From Agroathelia rolfsii (lineage: Eukaryota; Basidiomycota; Agaricomycetes; Amylocorticiales; Amylocorticiaceae), in assembly GCA_018343915.1 (NCBI GenBank), contig JABRWF010000002.1, forward strand, positions 5,146,001-5,210,000: a DNA stretch of 64,000 nucleotides. Direction: 5' to 3'. Position numbers and translations under genes: made by a program. The notes beneath the pieces are model-generated. The model was not told where the DNA came from. It searched no databases and was given only the letters and a program-made list of their open reading frames with translations. Positions 33,026-45,610 of the stretch are shown here, in pieces. Every line of letters starts with the position of its first letter. Positions within the stretch are counted from its first letter, which is position 1.

Positions 33026-36000
33026 TCATGGGTTCTCCCGTGGTTTGCCAAACATCGACATCAACGACACAAGTTCGCCTGCAACAAGAGACTTGGGAGT
33101 CAGCCAAGAATAGCTTAGGGGGACCGAAGGGAACAATACGCACTCTTCTTCAACGGCTTGGTATAGAATGCATTCATACCAGCACTCAAGCAGAGCTGCT
33201 TCGTCGACTCCTGGGCGTCTGCACTGAGTGCAACGACTAAGAAAACGCACATGTCGTCAGCTGATGGCGATAACACATGTCATGTGCGCAAAACTACTAA
33301 CTGGGTAATTGTATGAGCAATTTCCGCTTGGCCTCTAGGACGCGCAGACGCTTGGCAGCCTCGACACCGTCGCAGACCGGCATGTCTAGTAGACACAAAC
33401 GCACACGTCAGTCATCAAGTCGAGATGACAGAGGAAAGCGCTACTTACGGTGATCAAAGAGGGCCACACTAAAGTAACCTGGTTCTTTGGATGCCCACGC
33501 TAGAAGAAAAAAATGAGACCAAAAGAGTAAGTCAAGGTAAAGAAAAGCCACCGCTATGATAAAACAAAAAAAAGAATCGGACCTGCTATTGCTTCTTCAC
33601 CATTACTGGTTGCCGTCACATTAAGCTGGTACCGCTCGAGCTGCTTGACGAGCAATTTTTGCGCAATTTCGTTATCTAGAAAGAAAGAAAAGAAAAGAAG
33701 GAAAAGCATAACTCAGAAATTCATTCTAAAGCCCCTTTTCTCTCATTTCCTTCTTACCTTCAGCAACAAGCACATTCCCATACAACGTCCTCTGCACCGC
33801 AACCAAATCCTCAAGCGCCTTCTCCACCTCCGTCCCGCGCTTGCTCGTCGGCGCATCCGGCAAATCCTTCAACGTCGCCAGCGTCTGTAGCATCCGATGC
33901 TTGCGCGGTGGCTTCGTCATCTTCACCACACCCGGCGTATTACTGTTAAAGATCGTCCGCTTGCCGCTCCCGCCCCCGCCAAGGGTCAGATTGTCCGTCG
34001 TTGGCGTATAAATGTGGATGATCTTCGTCTCCGCCAGCACCGATCCTCCTCCCGGTCGCGGCCTCGGCACCAGCCCCAGCCCCGATCTCGATCCGGAACC
34101 GTAACCAGAATCACCAGTGGAACCATAGCCGGAGCCGGAGGCTGAGCTCGAACTTGACTGCAAACTCAGGCTGGACGACAAAGTCTGCAGCGCGCGCGAC
34201 AGCTCCTCGACATGCGCCTCGGATTGGTCGTCGAGCACGATAAAGTCGAGCGCGACGGGTGTGTGCAAAAGCTGCTTGAGTTTCGTCTGCGCCTCGCCCA
34301 CGGTCGACACGGACTGGACCTGGAAGCCGGCGAACATCGTACTTAGATGGGACCGCATCGCTCGCGAGGGAGAGCAGATAAGGATGTGTAGCGGTCGAGG
34401 ACGCATGAGTGAATTTTGCAGTTGTTGGATTTCAGCATCAGCCTACAAAAAGCAACAATTTTTTTTTTTCCTTTGGTGAGCTGTTCAAAGCAGAAAAAAG
34501 CGAATTTCGCCTGTACCTTGCGCGTCTGATCCGATTCGTGGAGTTTGACCGGCACTGTAAAGTAGAAAGTCGAACCCTCGCCCAGCTTGGACGAGACACC
34601 AATATCGCCGCCCATGAGCTGCACTAGCCCACGCGATATACTGAGACCCAGACCTAGGTAATTGGTGATGCAAGAAGACTAAGTGCTCATCGAAGAATAC
34701 AAATTCCCAAATGAATTACCAGTTCCGCCGAACTTCCTTGTCGATGAATTATCCGCTTGCTGGAAAGGTACAAACAACGAGTTCACATCTCCTTCGGCCA
34801 AGCCAATTCCCGTATCTCTGTAACACAGAGACAATCATTGAAAAATGTTCAAATGCAGTGCTGATAGATTGACTAACCGAATGGCAATCTTCAACACCAC
34901 CCTATCGGATGAAGAAGGCTTCGAGCTGTCCACGGTGCAGTTCACTTCCACAAAGCCATGGCTCGTGAATTTCACAGCGTTTCCGATTAGGTTCATCAGA
35001 ACTACAAGCATTTTGTTAGAAGCCGCCAATTTTGATATACTCAATCGATAACTCCTTATTGAAGCTCACCTTGTCTTATTCTGGCGTAATCGGCAACAAC
35101 CCCTAGAGTAAAAGTATATCAACACCTATTTCTGTCTAAGTTTTTATATCATACTCACAAGATGGCACCTGCGTTCAAACGACGATACATGAGCCATCTA
35201 TCCCAGCATGTGAATAAAATAGAAGACATACTTGCTAAAAATGGACGCATCCAATCAGTGAGTTGAGAACTACGAGAGCGGATACCAAGAGAATGGCGCT
35301 TACAGGTTCAATATTAAAAGACAGATCCAGCTTTTTGGCGGCCATACTATTTTTCAACTGGTATTCAACGTTTATATTAGTCGACGAAAACTCGGGCACG
35401 TACGGTAGAAGCAGCTCCATGCAGTCGCCGAGCATATCTTCCACGGCAAAGGGCGAAAAGTCGAGCTTGACGGCTGGTATTTTACTTGGTAAGAATTTCA
35501 ATGGCATAAACAGTAAATACTACTACGGACCGGATGCCTCGAGCTTGCTGTAATCCAAGATGGAATCGATAATCTGGACGAGAGCTATGTAGGCAATGTG
35601 ATCGAATATGCACGATTTATACGTACCTTTAACAGCAGCTCGCATGACTGCTTTGCCGTTTGCACTAGTAACACGGTCAGGAGCGTGGCCAGTGCAACAA
35701 AGGATACAGCAAACCTATTTCGCTTTGTCCTGGTGTAAGCTCGGTCCCACTCAAGAGATCAAGCAAGCCGTAGAAGGAACTAATCATATCGAAGTTGACG
35801 CGACTCCTCGATCCGTTCAATACAAACGAATAACCCACCTAAATGGCGTCCTCAACTCGTGACTCATAGAAGCCAAGAAATTGCTCTTAATCTGTTGGAT
35901 TACCGTTCCGTATCAAAACCGGCTTATAACAAGTGATAAAGTTCGAAGGTGAATTACCTTTGTAGCCTTGAGGGCATCTTCTCGTCTCTTTCGGGCGATC

Positions 36001-39000
36001 TCAAGAGATTCTTTCTGGGCAGTTATCATCTTGAGTTGCTCCCGCGTAGTCGCCTGGACGCGTCTGATCATATGAAACCAATAGAATTTAGGTACATTCT
36101 TATATGAACATAACGATGAACAAACTAACTTGAACAACAGTGCATTCGATATGCTAATACTTGCTTGTTGACACAATAGCGTCATGAGTGTGAGCACTCG
36201 TTGTGCAATGGGATATTTAGACCCAAGGTACAGTGCACCATCACATTGCCCACGGTTCCCGGTCAGAGGGATACAGATCACAGATTTGAGTGTCCCATTA
36301 GCAGCAGAAAGGAACCGGGGGTCCCGAGTTATGTCGGCAGAAAACACGCGATCCTTTGTCTGGAGTGCTATTTAATGGCAATCAGTTATTCGTTCACCTT
36401 GAAAGTAAGTCAATTACATACTAGTTAGTATAACAGACTTCTTGAGGGGATCATCGATATTCTTGACTGGAATCGGGATGCTAGGGAGAGGAATGAGCTT
36501 GAGATCAGATATGCTACTAACCAAAGTATATACTTACTCATGGATTTGACATAGATCTGGGGCTATCATAGTCGTCGCCACCGTGCAATCGCCATCTTGA
36601 TCAAGAGCAATAGCAACACTCGTGTCCTGAGAGCCGGAGCAGTCTGGGAAGTGCATAAACTTCAAAGGTCTATCAAAAATAAAAAGTAAAAAGTAAACCA
36701 ACCCGTTGCTATCTCTGTCAATCGTTGGAGGGCTTCAAAAACAAAGTTAGCAGTAGATAGACTTAGACAAGAAACAGATATGAAATACCTGAGGAAAGGT
36801 TAATATCACTTGATATGTCTTTGCTCCATTGAAGAACAGACGACAAGTCTTCAGCTGCTAGCTGCGACATATCTTGCTCAACATTGTTATCAAGATGAAC
36901 AGGCTCGAAGGCCCTCGACGGGGCGGCGGGAGACATCGAGACCCCCGACATAGCGTTGTCAGTCTGAACAGCAGCATCGACTGTGTTAACGCTCCTGGAA
37001 ATGCGGGTATATGCCTCACTGCCAAGTGTCAAATTGAGGTATTTCCTGTGCAAAAAGGGAATAAATCGAATGATCGTCGAATTGATACTCTGAAGGTTCC
37101 TACACAATGCCTTGTGCGCCCCATTGAGCATGTCGAGCTATTCCTCTCTTTTTCAGTTCAACGCCTAGTCCTTCTACTCCCATGCGAACGAAATGACAGC
37201 CCTGAAGATAGAGGGCCCATGCTTCCTCTTAGAAGGGGATTAATAAATAAATAAAAAAACAGAAAGAGTTGGTAATGAAACTTACGATCTCTCCAGTCAT
37301 TATCTATTGCGTGTCTATAAATTCAGTTAATAAACCATTCACAAAAGAGAAATCACGACTCACTTGAGAGTAACATCGTACAGCTTGAGAGCGTCAGGTT
37401 GACCAAGCAGGGAGGCAAGCTCCGCATCAACGAGAGACATGGCAGCCGTTAAATTGACCGGCGCTGTTGGCAACCACCTGTAATAGAGTTAGTTAGACTT
37501 TTAATGTATCACTTCGAGACCAAACATACTTCTTGACAAAGTCTTGATTTGCATGAACTTGTTTGATGTATTGATCAAATTTTTCCTTATCATTTGGATT
37601 ATTTCTGAGAGCGGCTATGAGAGAGAGACTGTGGTAGTACAGCCCATATCGGGTATGTCGGTGGCTGAGAAAGAGAGTATAAAGATTAAAGTGGATAAGT
37701 TGAAAGAATCGTCGCTCACTTTGGGTGCACGAATCGAGTCCTATAAACGTAGAATCCCAGCTCCGCGGCTTCTTCAACAAATCCCAGGCAGTATAGGCCT
37801 GCAACTTTGAAAGAGTTATACCTAAAGACATCTAAGTATATTATTGTGCGCTGTGAATGAAACAGAAGTGATACCAATTCATGGCAAGGTCGATGTTCCC
37901 GGTACTCGCATTTACATGTGCAACATAATCACGTTCTCGGAACCCATCAGTATCAAAGGCAGTGTCCGCAGACGCCGCCAACGTGTAGCCGCCAACAGCT
38001 CGAACGTAGTTTAACATTGCTAGAAAGGTATGTGAGCAGTGTTTATCAGGTTACATATGTTCTCTTACCTATAGCAAACGCAACAGTATCAGTTCCCGGA
38101 TTGCGCAAGATGATGTCGTTTGTCGTCTGTATGAATTGAGCAAATAAGTAGCACATGCTATAAATGTTGAACTTACTTCTTCAGCAAAGATGATCAATTC
38201 AGATACTTTACAAAAAGCATTAGTGACCTCATGAGAGGTTCAACCTAGTAATCAACTCACTGTGCTCGGACAAGAAAATTTTTCCCTGGACAACATGAAG
38301 GGCACCAAAACACGCATACAACCTGTTGAACACTCCACCTCAGAAAAATTATTTGCAAAGTGTACCTTATCATTGCTTACCTATCCCCAGCACTCAGGGC
38401 GTATTTGATTGCAACATTTAGGATCGGCAGGGTATCCCGGGTATGCATGTGACTAAATCCTGAGACCGAAGCAACATAATGAATCATAGCACGTCTAGAA
38501 TATAAAAAATCAATTAGACTCGAAAAATTAGAAAATAGACGCAATACAAACGCTTTCTCCAGACTGCTACCGTAGCGCTCAGCAAAAAGCAAAGTCAAGC
38601 GACCCAAGTCTGTAGCAAATCTGTACAAGCCTTTGCGCTCCGCAGCGACTACCAAAGAAGCGCTGGTTTCAGCCCTGTAAAGGAGTGATTGTCGTGGGAA
38701 AACACGAACTGGTTAAAATCCAGATGAATCCTATAGCAGTACCTGGCGAAATTCCCGATCTGTTGACAATTTTAGTGTATTGTATAGGGGCGCAACCGAG
38801 TATCTTTTTGAAAAATGTTACCGAAGAGCAAGCCTTATCGTCTATAAAAATCCGAAAATTTTATACAATCATGGTTTCAAGAAACAAACAAAAAACCCAC
38901 TGTCATCCCAATGATATCCTCGAAGCATTCACCTTGGCTCCAGTAAGCACTCAGACCTGCTTCTGTGAGCAATAACGCAGCAAGATCCGTCCTAGGGTCT

Positions 39001-42000
39001 GAAGCACGTGGAACCGAGTTGGCGATGTGATCGAAGCCAAGGTTGAGGATCTCCGCTTTGACTTCTTCAAACATGCTATCTGCTAGTTCGCTACTCGCCG
39101 CCGCGGGAATGTGCACGTCCAGTGTTTCCAAAGCGCGAAGCGTAGACTGAAGGGAGGCGGTGTAGTCACTACGTATCCAGTGGTTACGGGACTGGAGCCG
39201 CAGCAGTTGGGCCTCTTCTTCTGCGGTGAGTGGGTGGGTTAGACAGAGGGATATGATCGAGTCCGAGCCCTTGTCATCGCCTATGCAAAGCGGTATTGGT
39301 TAGATGCCGCAATTAAATAGCAACGTAAAGCATATTCACACCTTTCCACGTTGCCAAACTAGGTACCATAATCAGTAAACTGCATACACTCTGCCGAGAT
39401 AGCACTCACGCTGCAAGACGATAAAAGAGGCTCAATGTACGCTTTGGATGTTTTTGCCATGCATCATCGGAGAGCAACGTTTGAGCACTTTCGAAGGTCG
39501 TTAGGGCACGCTAGATGAAAAATCCAATTCAATTAAAATAAATGAAGGGGCCAGATCAGATGTATGGACAATAACGGCGATTTACCTCATGAGCACCCCG
39601 ATCCCAAGCGGCCTCACCGGCATCCATAAGAAGTTCTAAAAGCTGCTCTCGTTTTGGATGTCCATGAAGCAGAGGTAAACATCTGGTCCGAAAAAATGCA
39701 CAAAATTAGAAGATCAACAAGCTTATGTGAGACGAGTTACTTACCGCTTGGCATACTCCGCAATGCGGTAGACATCTGGCGTAGTGTCATGCAGCAGCAT
39801 CATCACGATCTGTCCATAAGGCAACTAAGTCACTCATTATGGCAAGAGAAGACAGAAATGTACCCTGAATGTCATCTTGGGTATCGCATCGCTGGAGGAT
39901 TCCTCCGCTTCCGCTTGTGCTGTCTGACGATATCGATCATGCGCAAAACTACACGTGTCGCGCCCTCGCTGAACAAGCCAACCTTCCGCCACGGCAATTT
40001 GCAGGCCCCGCTATGTGATAGAAATGGGATTGAGGGTAAGAGGTAAGAATAGTCCCATTGTTTCAATAGACGGAGAATCTCCACCATAGACCCACGGCTC
40101 AGTGCCTTCTTCATGTTCTCCTTAACCTTGGACAATGCGCGTACATCTTCCTCATCGCCATCGCTACCACTACTGCTCGAGTCCTCCCAATCCATCATGA
40201 GCGCCACCTCTGCGGTCCTGAATCTGCTCATTTTTTCCATGAGGAAATGATGTCAAGATAGAAAGAAAGCAAGATTTAAAGATGCGTTGCACGTACGTAG
40301 ACCCGAATAACGCCGCCCAAATAAGGAATTTTTGGGCATCTTCGTGTAGTGCTCGCAAATGCGACAGCAGTACCGAAAGATCTGTGTTTCTCGATTGCTG
40401 AGAAGACTCTTCTTGTGGAATGTTATTCTCAATTGCCTTCATGTCATATCTACATGTTACGCATTTTTTTTGAACATTTCCATGCTCACGGTTAAAATAA
40501 AACATGGAACGCACCGCCAGTGGTTGTTCTCTGGGTCATAGGTGATCTGACATTATAGATTCATTGAGAAATCATAAAGTAGGGAATGAAGGCAAATTCA
40601 TACATATTGCTGACGATGGAACATGAGCAACATACTCCTCGCCACAAACGCATTCGACGCCGATGCAGCATATATCAAGCGCGCTAGAGGTCCCACATCG
40701 TCTTTTTCACGGCGTAGTGTGCGTGCGACGAGGCCGAGGATGCCCGGATAAGGGAGAGGTTCGCAAGTGACATACGTTACGCGGGCACGGCTTTTGAAGA
40801 CATTCTTGACCCTTTCGATGGCATCCCTATGTAAGAGGGAGAAAAAGGCATGATGAAAGGGGCGTTAAATTTGCCATGGTAAACAAAATAAAAAGCTTAC
40901 GGGTTCTCAGACCGAAGAGTAGCTAAAATGAGCTAAGGTAGAGACAAGATATCAGCGGCACTCCTAAAGTAAAAACATAGAATGGGCAATATACAATATT
41001 GCTTTTTGCATTCAACAGGACCTTTATAGCTTCTAGCGATCTACCCAGAAGTAGAGGGGAAACACGAATATTAATGTTATCAGCTTCGAAGATCACATAC
41101 GAAATAAAAGGAGCGAGGTTAATAAGAAACGACATACGATGCATCCGCTTCATGGAGATCATCCAAAAACACTACAACAGGTCTAATTTCTGCCAGGACG
41201 GAAAACACGTGCTCGACAAGTGAATGAAATCTCTCGCGGAGCTCGTCAGTCGTTAGCGTCTCCGTTGGCGTGTCGAGGGTGATATCAAATAGGGCCAAAA
41301 TTTCGCGCATCTCTGGTGCACTATGATATAGAAGCGGTACATTCTGCATCTGTGGGCCGAGTCGATCACGTAGTACGTTGACAAAGGTCACAAGCTGAGG
41401 GCGAAAGCTCATGAGCTGGCGCAGAGCAGAGGAAAGGCATCCGAGCTTTACGAGAGGGAGGAGAATGCGATAGTAGAATGTTAACATTCGAGCTATCATA
41501 CATGCCAAAAATGCTCACGATCACAGAGAACGGCGCAGAATCCATGTCCTGGAACTTAGATTGTCCCCATAATCCATGTGCTGCTATATCTGATTAAATT
41601 TCTGGAGACTTTTGCGATTCTAAATATTATGAACGAGAAACTCACATCTCCACTTCGTCTGGTTCGCCAGAATGAGCGAGCTCTTTCCCGTCCTAAACAA
41701 ACGTAATAAACACACCAAAACCCCTGGAAATGAAAAAGAGATAGGTATTGAGACGGTTCACATACCCCGACCGACCGACCACTACAAGAGCATGTACACG
41801 TGCAACTTTATTATGACGCGACCTCAGTGCGGCCCTGCGCAAATCATGATCACTCCCAATGTATGGCGCCAAGGGCGACGCAAGCGACTCGACTGTCGAC
41901 GTCGACTGGCCCGTTGCCGCCGTACCGACACCGATACCTATGTTATGGCTAACACCAGGACTAGCTGTGTGCCCAAGAGACGGCTCGCTACGGGATGATG

Positions 42001-44961
42001 CACTATCGCTGCGATCCTCGCCTGTGTAAGAGCCAATACCGCTGAGCTCAGACGAAGAAGACATGATAATATACGGGCGCGCCGCAGAGTAGTGCCGTGC
42101 AAAGCTCGTCGTACAATGCCGAATGACATTACGGATTGTCTCCAGTTCCTTTTCACGGCCGAACTGAGGAATGTTTCAGTTAATGCATGATCGCGAAAAT
42201 TTCTAAACATACAAGCGTAGATGGGATATTGAATGTTGAGTAACGATCATGAAGACCCAACTCGAATCGGGGTATAAGCTATACTGCAAATGAGTATATG
42301 ACGGATGACCATGGTTTTACTGCAGGAGCTTCAGACCTCTGATGAAACTTCTGTTGAAGACGAAACCGTCGCTAGCAGGAGTCTTTGGCACTCTAGTAGA
42401 TCCGCCTTGAGTCCTGCAGCGCTTTGATAGCGACTATCAGGGTCCTTTGCTAGCAACTATATTGATTGAATCCAAATATACAGATTAGCACCACAATGAC
42501 CGCCATCAAAAAAAAATAGCAAGAACCTTGTTAATAATCATCGATAAAACTGGAGGTACGTCTCTTCTGATCTCATGAACCAATGGTACATTCTTGTACG
42601 GAATCGCCTGTAGCACTTCCGCCGGCTCCCCGTCGAACGGCAATATGCCTCGACCCACCAACACACACCAAAATGCCATTCCGAAAGAATATAGGTCCGT
42701 GCGGTGGTCCTGGGTATAGATAGCTACGGCGCCTGTCTGCTCCGGGCTGAGGTAACATAAGGCCTCTTTGATCTTAATTTTATCTTCCTCTTCTTCGGCG
42801 TTCATGACAAGCTCGGAGGGGCCTCCGGATTTCTCAAGGTTGAGTGCGCGATTGCCCATATGTGCGAAGCGGACGAGATTAGAGTGTGTGGAGACGTGGA
42901 ATGCATTAGCGCGAACTGTGGAAGGGAATATGAGGAGAGTGCTGGAGCTTGGGGGGAGAGGGGGGAGGGTAAAGAAGTCATGGATATACACTCACTTTCT
43001 CGGTGGATGAATCCCGCTCTGTTATACGAATCATAAGCCAACGAAAGTCAATCAAAACTAAAGCAAGATGCCCCAAACGTACTTGTGCAATGCTTCCAAA
43101 CAATGTGTTCCCTGTATCGCGAGCCTGAAAACAGAAAAGAAAAAGGTTAGAGAAACGAGGCATATTTATAATGAGATAGTTTGTAACGAGAAGATATCAA
43201 GTAAACTATCCTCTACAATACCGCCAAAAAAGACTATTACTTACTCCAAAAAAGAAGCTAAATCCATAACCTCAAGCTCTTCCTCCTCCGCCATCATCTC
43301 ATCTTCGTGATCCATCATGTTGATATCTCTAATCCAAGCAAAAAAAAGGGGGCGGAGAAATAAATATGAAATGAAGATTGTCATCAATGAAATGATATAA
43401 GTTTTTAAAAAGTAAAATAAAGTAAACAAACAAAAATCGAGCAAAATCGAGATAAGAAAACCACGCACTCCTGCGACGGGGTATTGCTGCTAAACGACGG
43501 CTCCCCCAGCAAAAGTTGATTAACTTTCGACGGGGGGTAGTACCTGCCCATCAAGTTCCGGCCCGGATGAGCAAGTAGCAGCACGCATACATCCCCGTTC
43601 TCCTGCGGAATCGTGAAGTACTCGATGAGGCGAAGCGTGATATTGAGCGTGTCGGATGAGGTTTGGAGGCGGCCTAGTCTGTGTCGGAATAGATGTGGTC
43701 AGTTTACATTATTTTACTCATATTAGTTGAGAAAAGGACGAAAAAAAAAACCAATTTCGAGCGACATGGCGAAGAAAAGAAAAGACTCGATCTTAATATA
43801 GGTGTAATAGGTTCAGTGCCGCGACGCTTTTGATTTGCACTATTATTAATGCGCGCATATGCGCATTAATCACGTGAGCAGAAGCTCAAGCGGATCCGGG
43901 GATACAGAGAAAACCACCGACGAGCCAACGGAAACAGAAACAAGCCGATGAGCCTGATAAGTAATATAACGTAAGTCCGCCAAAAGCACCCCAGCCCTGG
44001 AATATCAACCAAAGTGGCGAAACACCCAAAGATGGATAGATGGATGATGGTCTTTATCTACGGACACGACAGACGGATGTGTCAACGGTTTGGATCTGGA
44101 GGGCCACTAGCAGGGATGCATATGCAGGGATGCAAAACAAGAGAAAAAAATGATCCAAAGACACATCCACCAATTGTATGCTGGCATATGGGATAGCAAT
44201 AAACGTCTCCAAGGGAGCATATTATGACAGGGAAGGTAAAACACAAAGATGAAGGAAAAAACGAACTGAAAAAAAGAAGCAAACGCACATATGAGCTTCG
44301 CGATCCAGGCACAACGACCCGTTGGTCATGTTTGGTGCGATCTTAGCCAGCACGCCTGCGCCATCCTTGATGCTGTGGCCCTCGGCAAGGAGCGTCATAC
44401 TGCCTGTGTCTTTCCATGGTACGGCCTGATAGAAATGTCGATATTTTCAGACAGCGAGGATGAAAGCAAGAGGGAGAGGTGACAGCAAGTCAGAAGCAGT
44501 CAGTGAGTAATAGGCCAAGAGTAGCACCACCAACGCCGAGATCCAATCCCAAAGCCAGCGTTAAGAGATCCCCATGAACAGAGACAAGCGAGAATAGAAA
44601 GCCAATCGCCAATTCAAAGCAACGTCCCCCGAAGCCGCATATTCCAAGAATGTACCCCAGCCCCATTCCATAGCCAATAATTGATCAGGATCCGCGAACA
44701 TGAACCATCCCAATATCAATATCACCACCATCCCCATCAGATAGGTAGAAAGCGATCCCAATTCCCCAAACAACAATAACAAATTGAATAACCATGTAAA
44801 ATAAAAACGTATACCAAGGTACGTCAACATACTATGCACAAAGAACAAAGGAGAAGGAAATCCTACTGCACCTCTTCGAATGCATACCCAGGCACGGATA
44901 ACACATTATCCCGAAAGAACAGCGTCGCGGTTGAGATGCCAGCCGCGTATTTACGGCGCAT
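33026..44961 (-). CDS. Group-X-like hybrid histidine kinase (kinase-like, AAA, GAF, HisKA, HATPase, two receivers)
   Basis: A multi-exon gene of about 12 kb. Order from the N-terminus: a protein-kinase-like domain (44.4-42.5 kb: [45 protein letters not shown]); an AAA-type ATPase (42.1-41.1 kb: GRSGTGKSSL Walker [12 protein letters not shown]alker B); a long helical region (41.1-37 kb); GAF (about 36.4-36.1 kb: [20 protein letters not shown]); HisKA with phospho-acceptor His (35.85 kb: [13 protein letters not shown]); HATPase ([30 protein letters not shown]); a degenerate receiver (34.4-33.7 kb); and a complete receiver ([37 protein letters not shown]). This is the layout of fungal Mak2/Mak3/Chk1-type kinases, which signal oxidative and other stress through an HPt protein. 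The stop is TGA at 33028-33026. The first exons (44961 to about 43.5 kb) imply unusually long introns and are tentative; everything below 43.5 kb is firm. Confidence 0.85.
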
Positions 44962-45610
44962 CGTAGGTTAGATTTACGAGGTATGTGTTTACTATGGGGT
45001 GTCGCACAATGATGGTGGTAGTGCTGATAAAAATGTAATTACCAGCAAAAAAAAAAAAAAGCCAGTAGCAATACAGCACTAGGAACTACTTTGCGCCGGC
45101 GACGATGCTTGATCAGTTGAAGAATAACAAAGCTGACAGTTATGGTAGCGCTTTATTGAGTTGCCAGCCCAAGCAAGCAACCGAAGACCAGGCGGGGAAA
45201 CAGGAGGCAAGGCGTGCAGCCAGCGTGCGTGCAGGATGGATGGACGGATGGGTAGTAGGGGAAAAAGCACTGGCAGCAGCCCGGCGGCTGGATATTGGCT
45301 ATCGTCTGTTAGAGCATATTCAGCGAAAGATCGGAAGGGCACATCGCTATCCCAAGTCACGTGTACTATTATGCAAGTCTAGGCACTATTCATTATTGCG
45401 TCATAAGCCCCGGAATTATCTCGCTTATTTTCTCATTTCATTCCTCTTCTCTAGTCTCAGACTGCACCAAGGGGCGGACGACCTTGTATATATACGGTGA
45501 CCAAAACTATAGAGTTACATACGGATGATGAATGGTAAAAGATAGTGCAGAAGAGAAAAAGCAGAAAAGAGAAATAGGAACGCTCAGAAAATCATGAGAC
45601 TGTTGTCCAA
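44962..45610. promoter_or_regulatory. Histidine kinase promoter / SUB2 3' flank
   Basis: Both neighbours are on the minus strand. A plus-strand frame (45105-45500) is basic, compositionally odd and without family features, so I treat it as chance. A CACGTG motif is present at 45358-45363. Confidence 0.35.

Noticed and set aside
44561..44848. 95-codon hydrophobic minus-strand frame in the 5' part of the histidine kinase gene
   Set aside because: Lies in an inferred intron, its frame does not connect to either neighbouring exon, and no family is recognised.
45105..45500. 131-codon plus-strand frame between the histidine kinase and SUB2
   Set aside because: Arg/Ala-rich, no family features, lies in the histidine kinase promoter and SUB2 3' flank.
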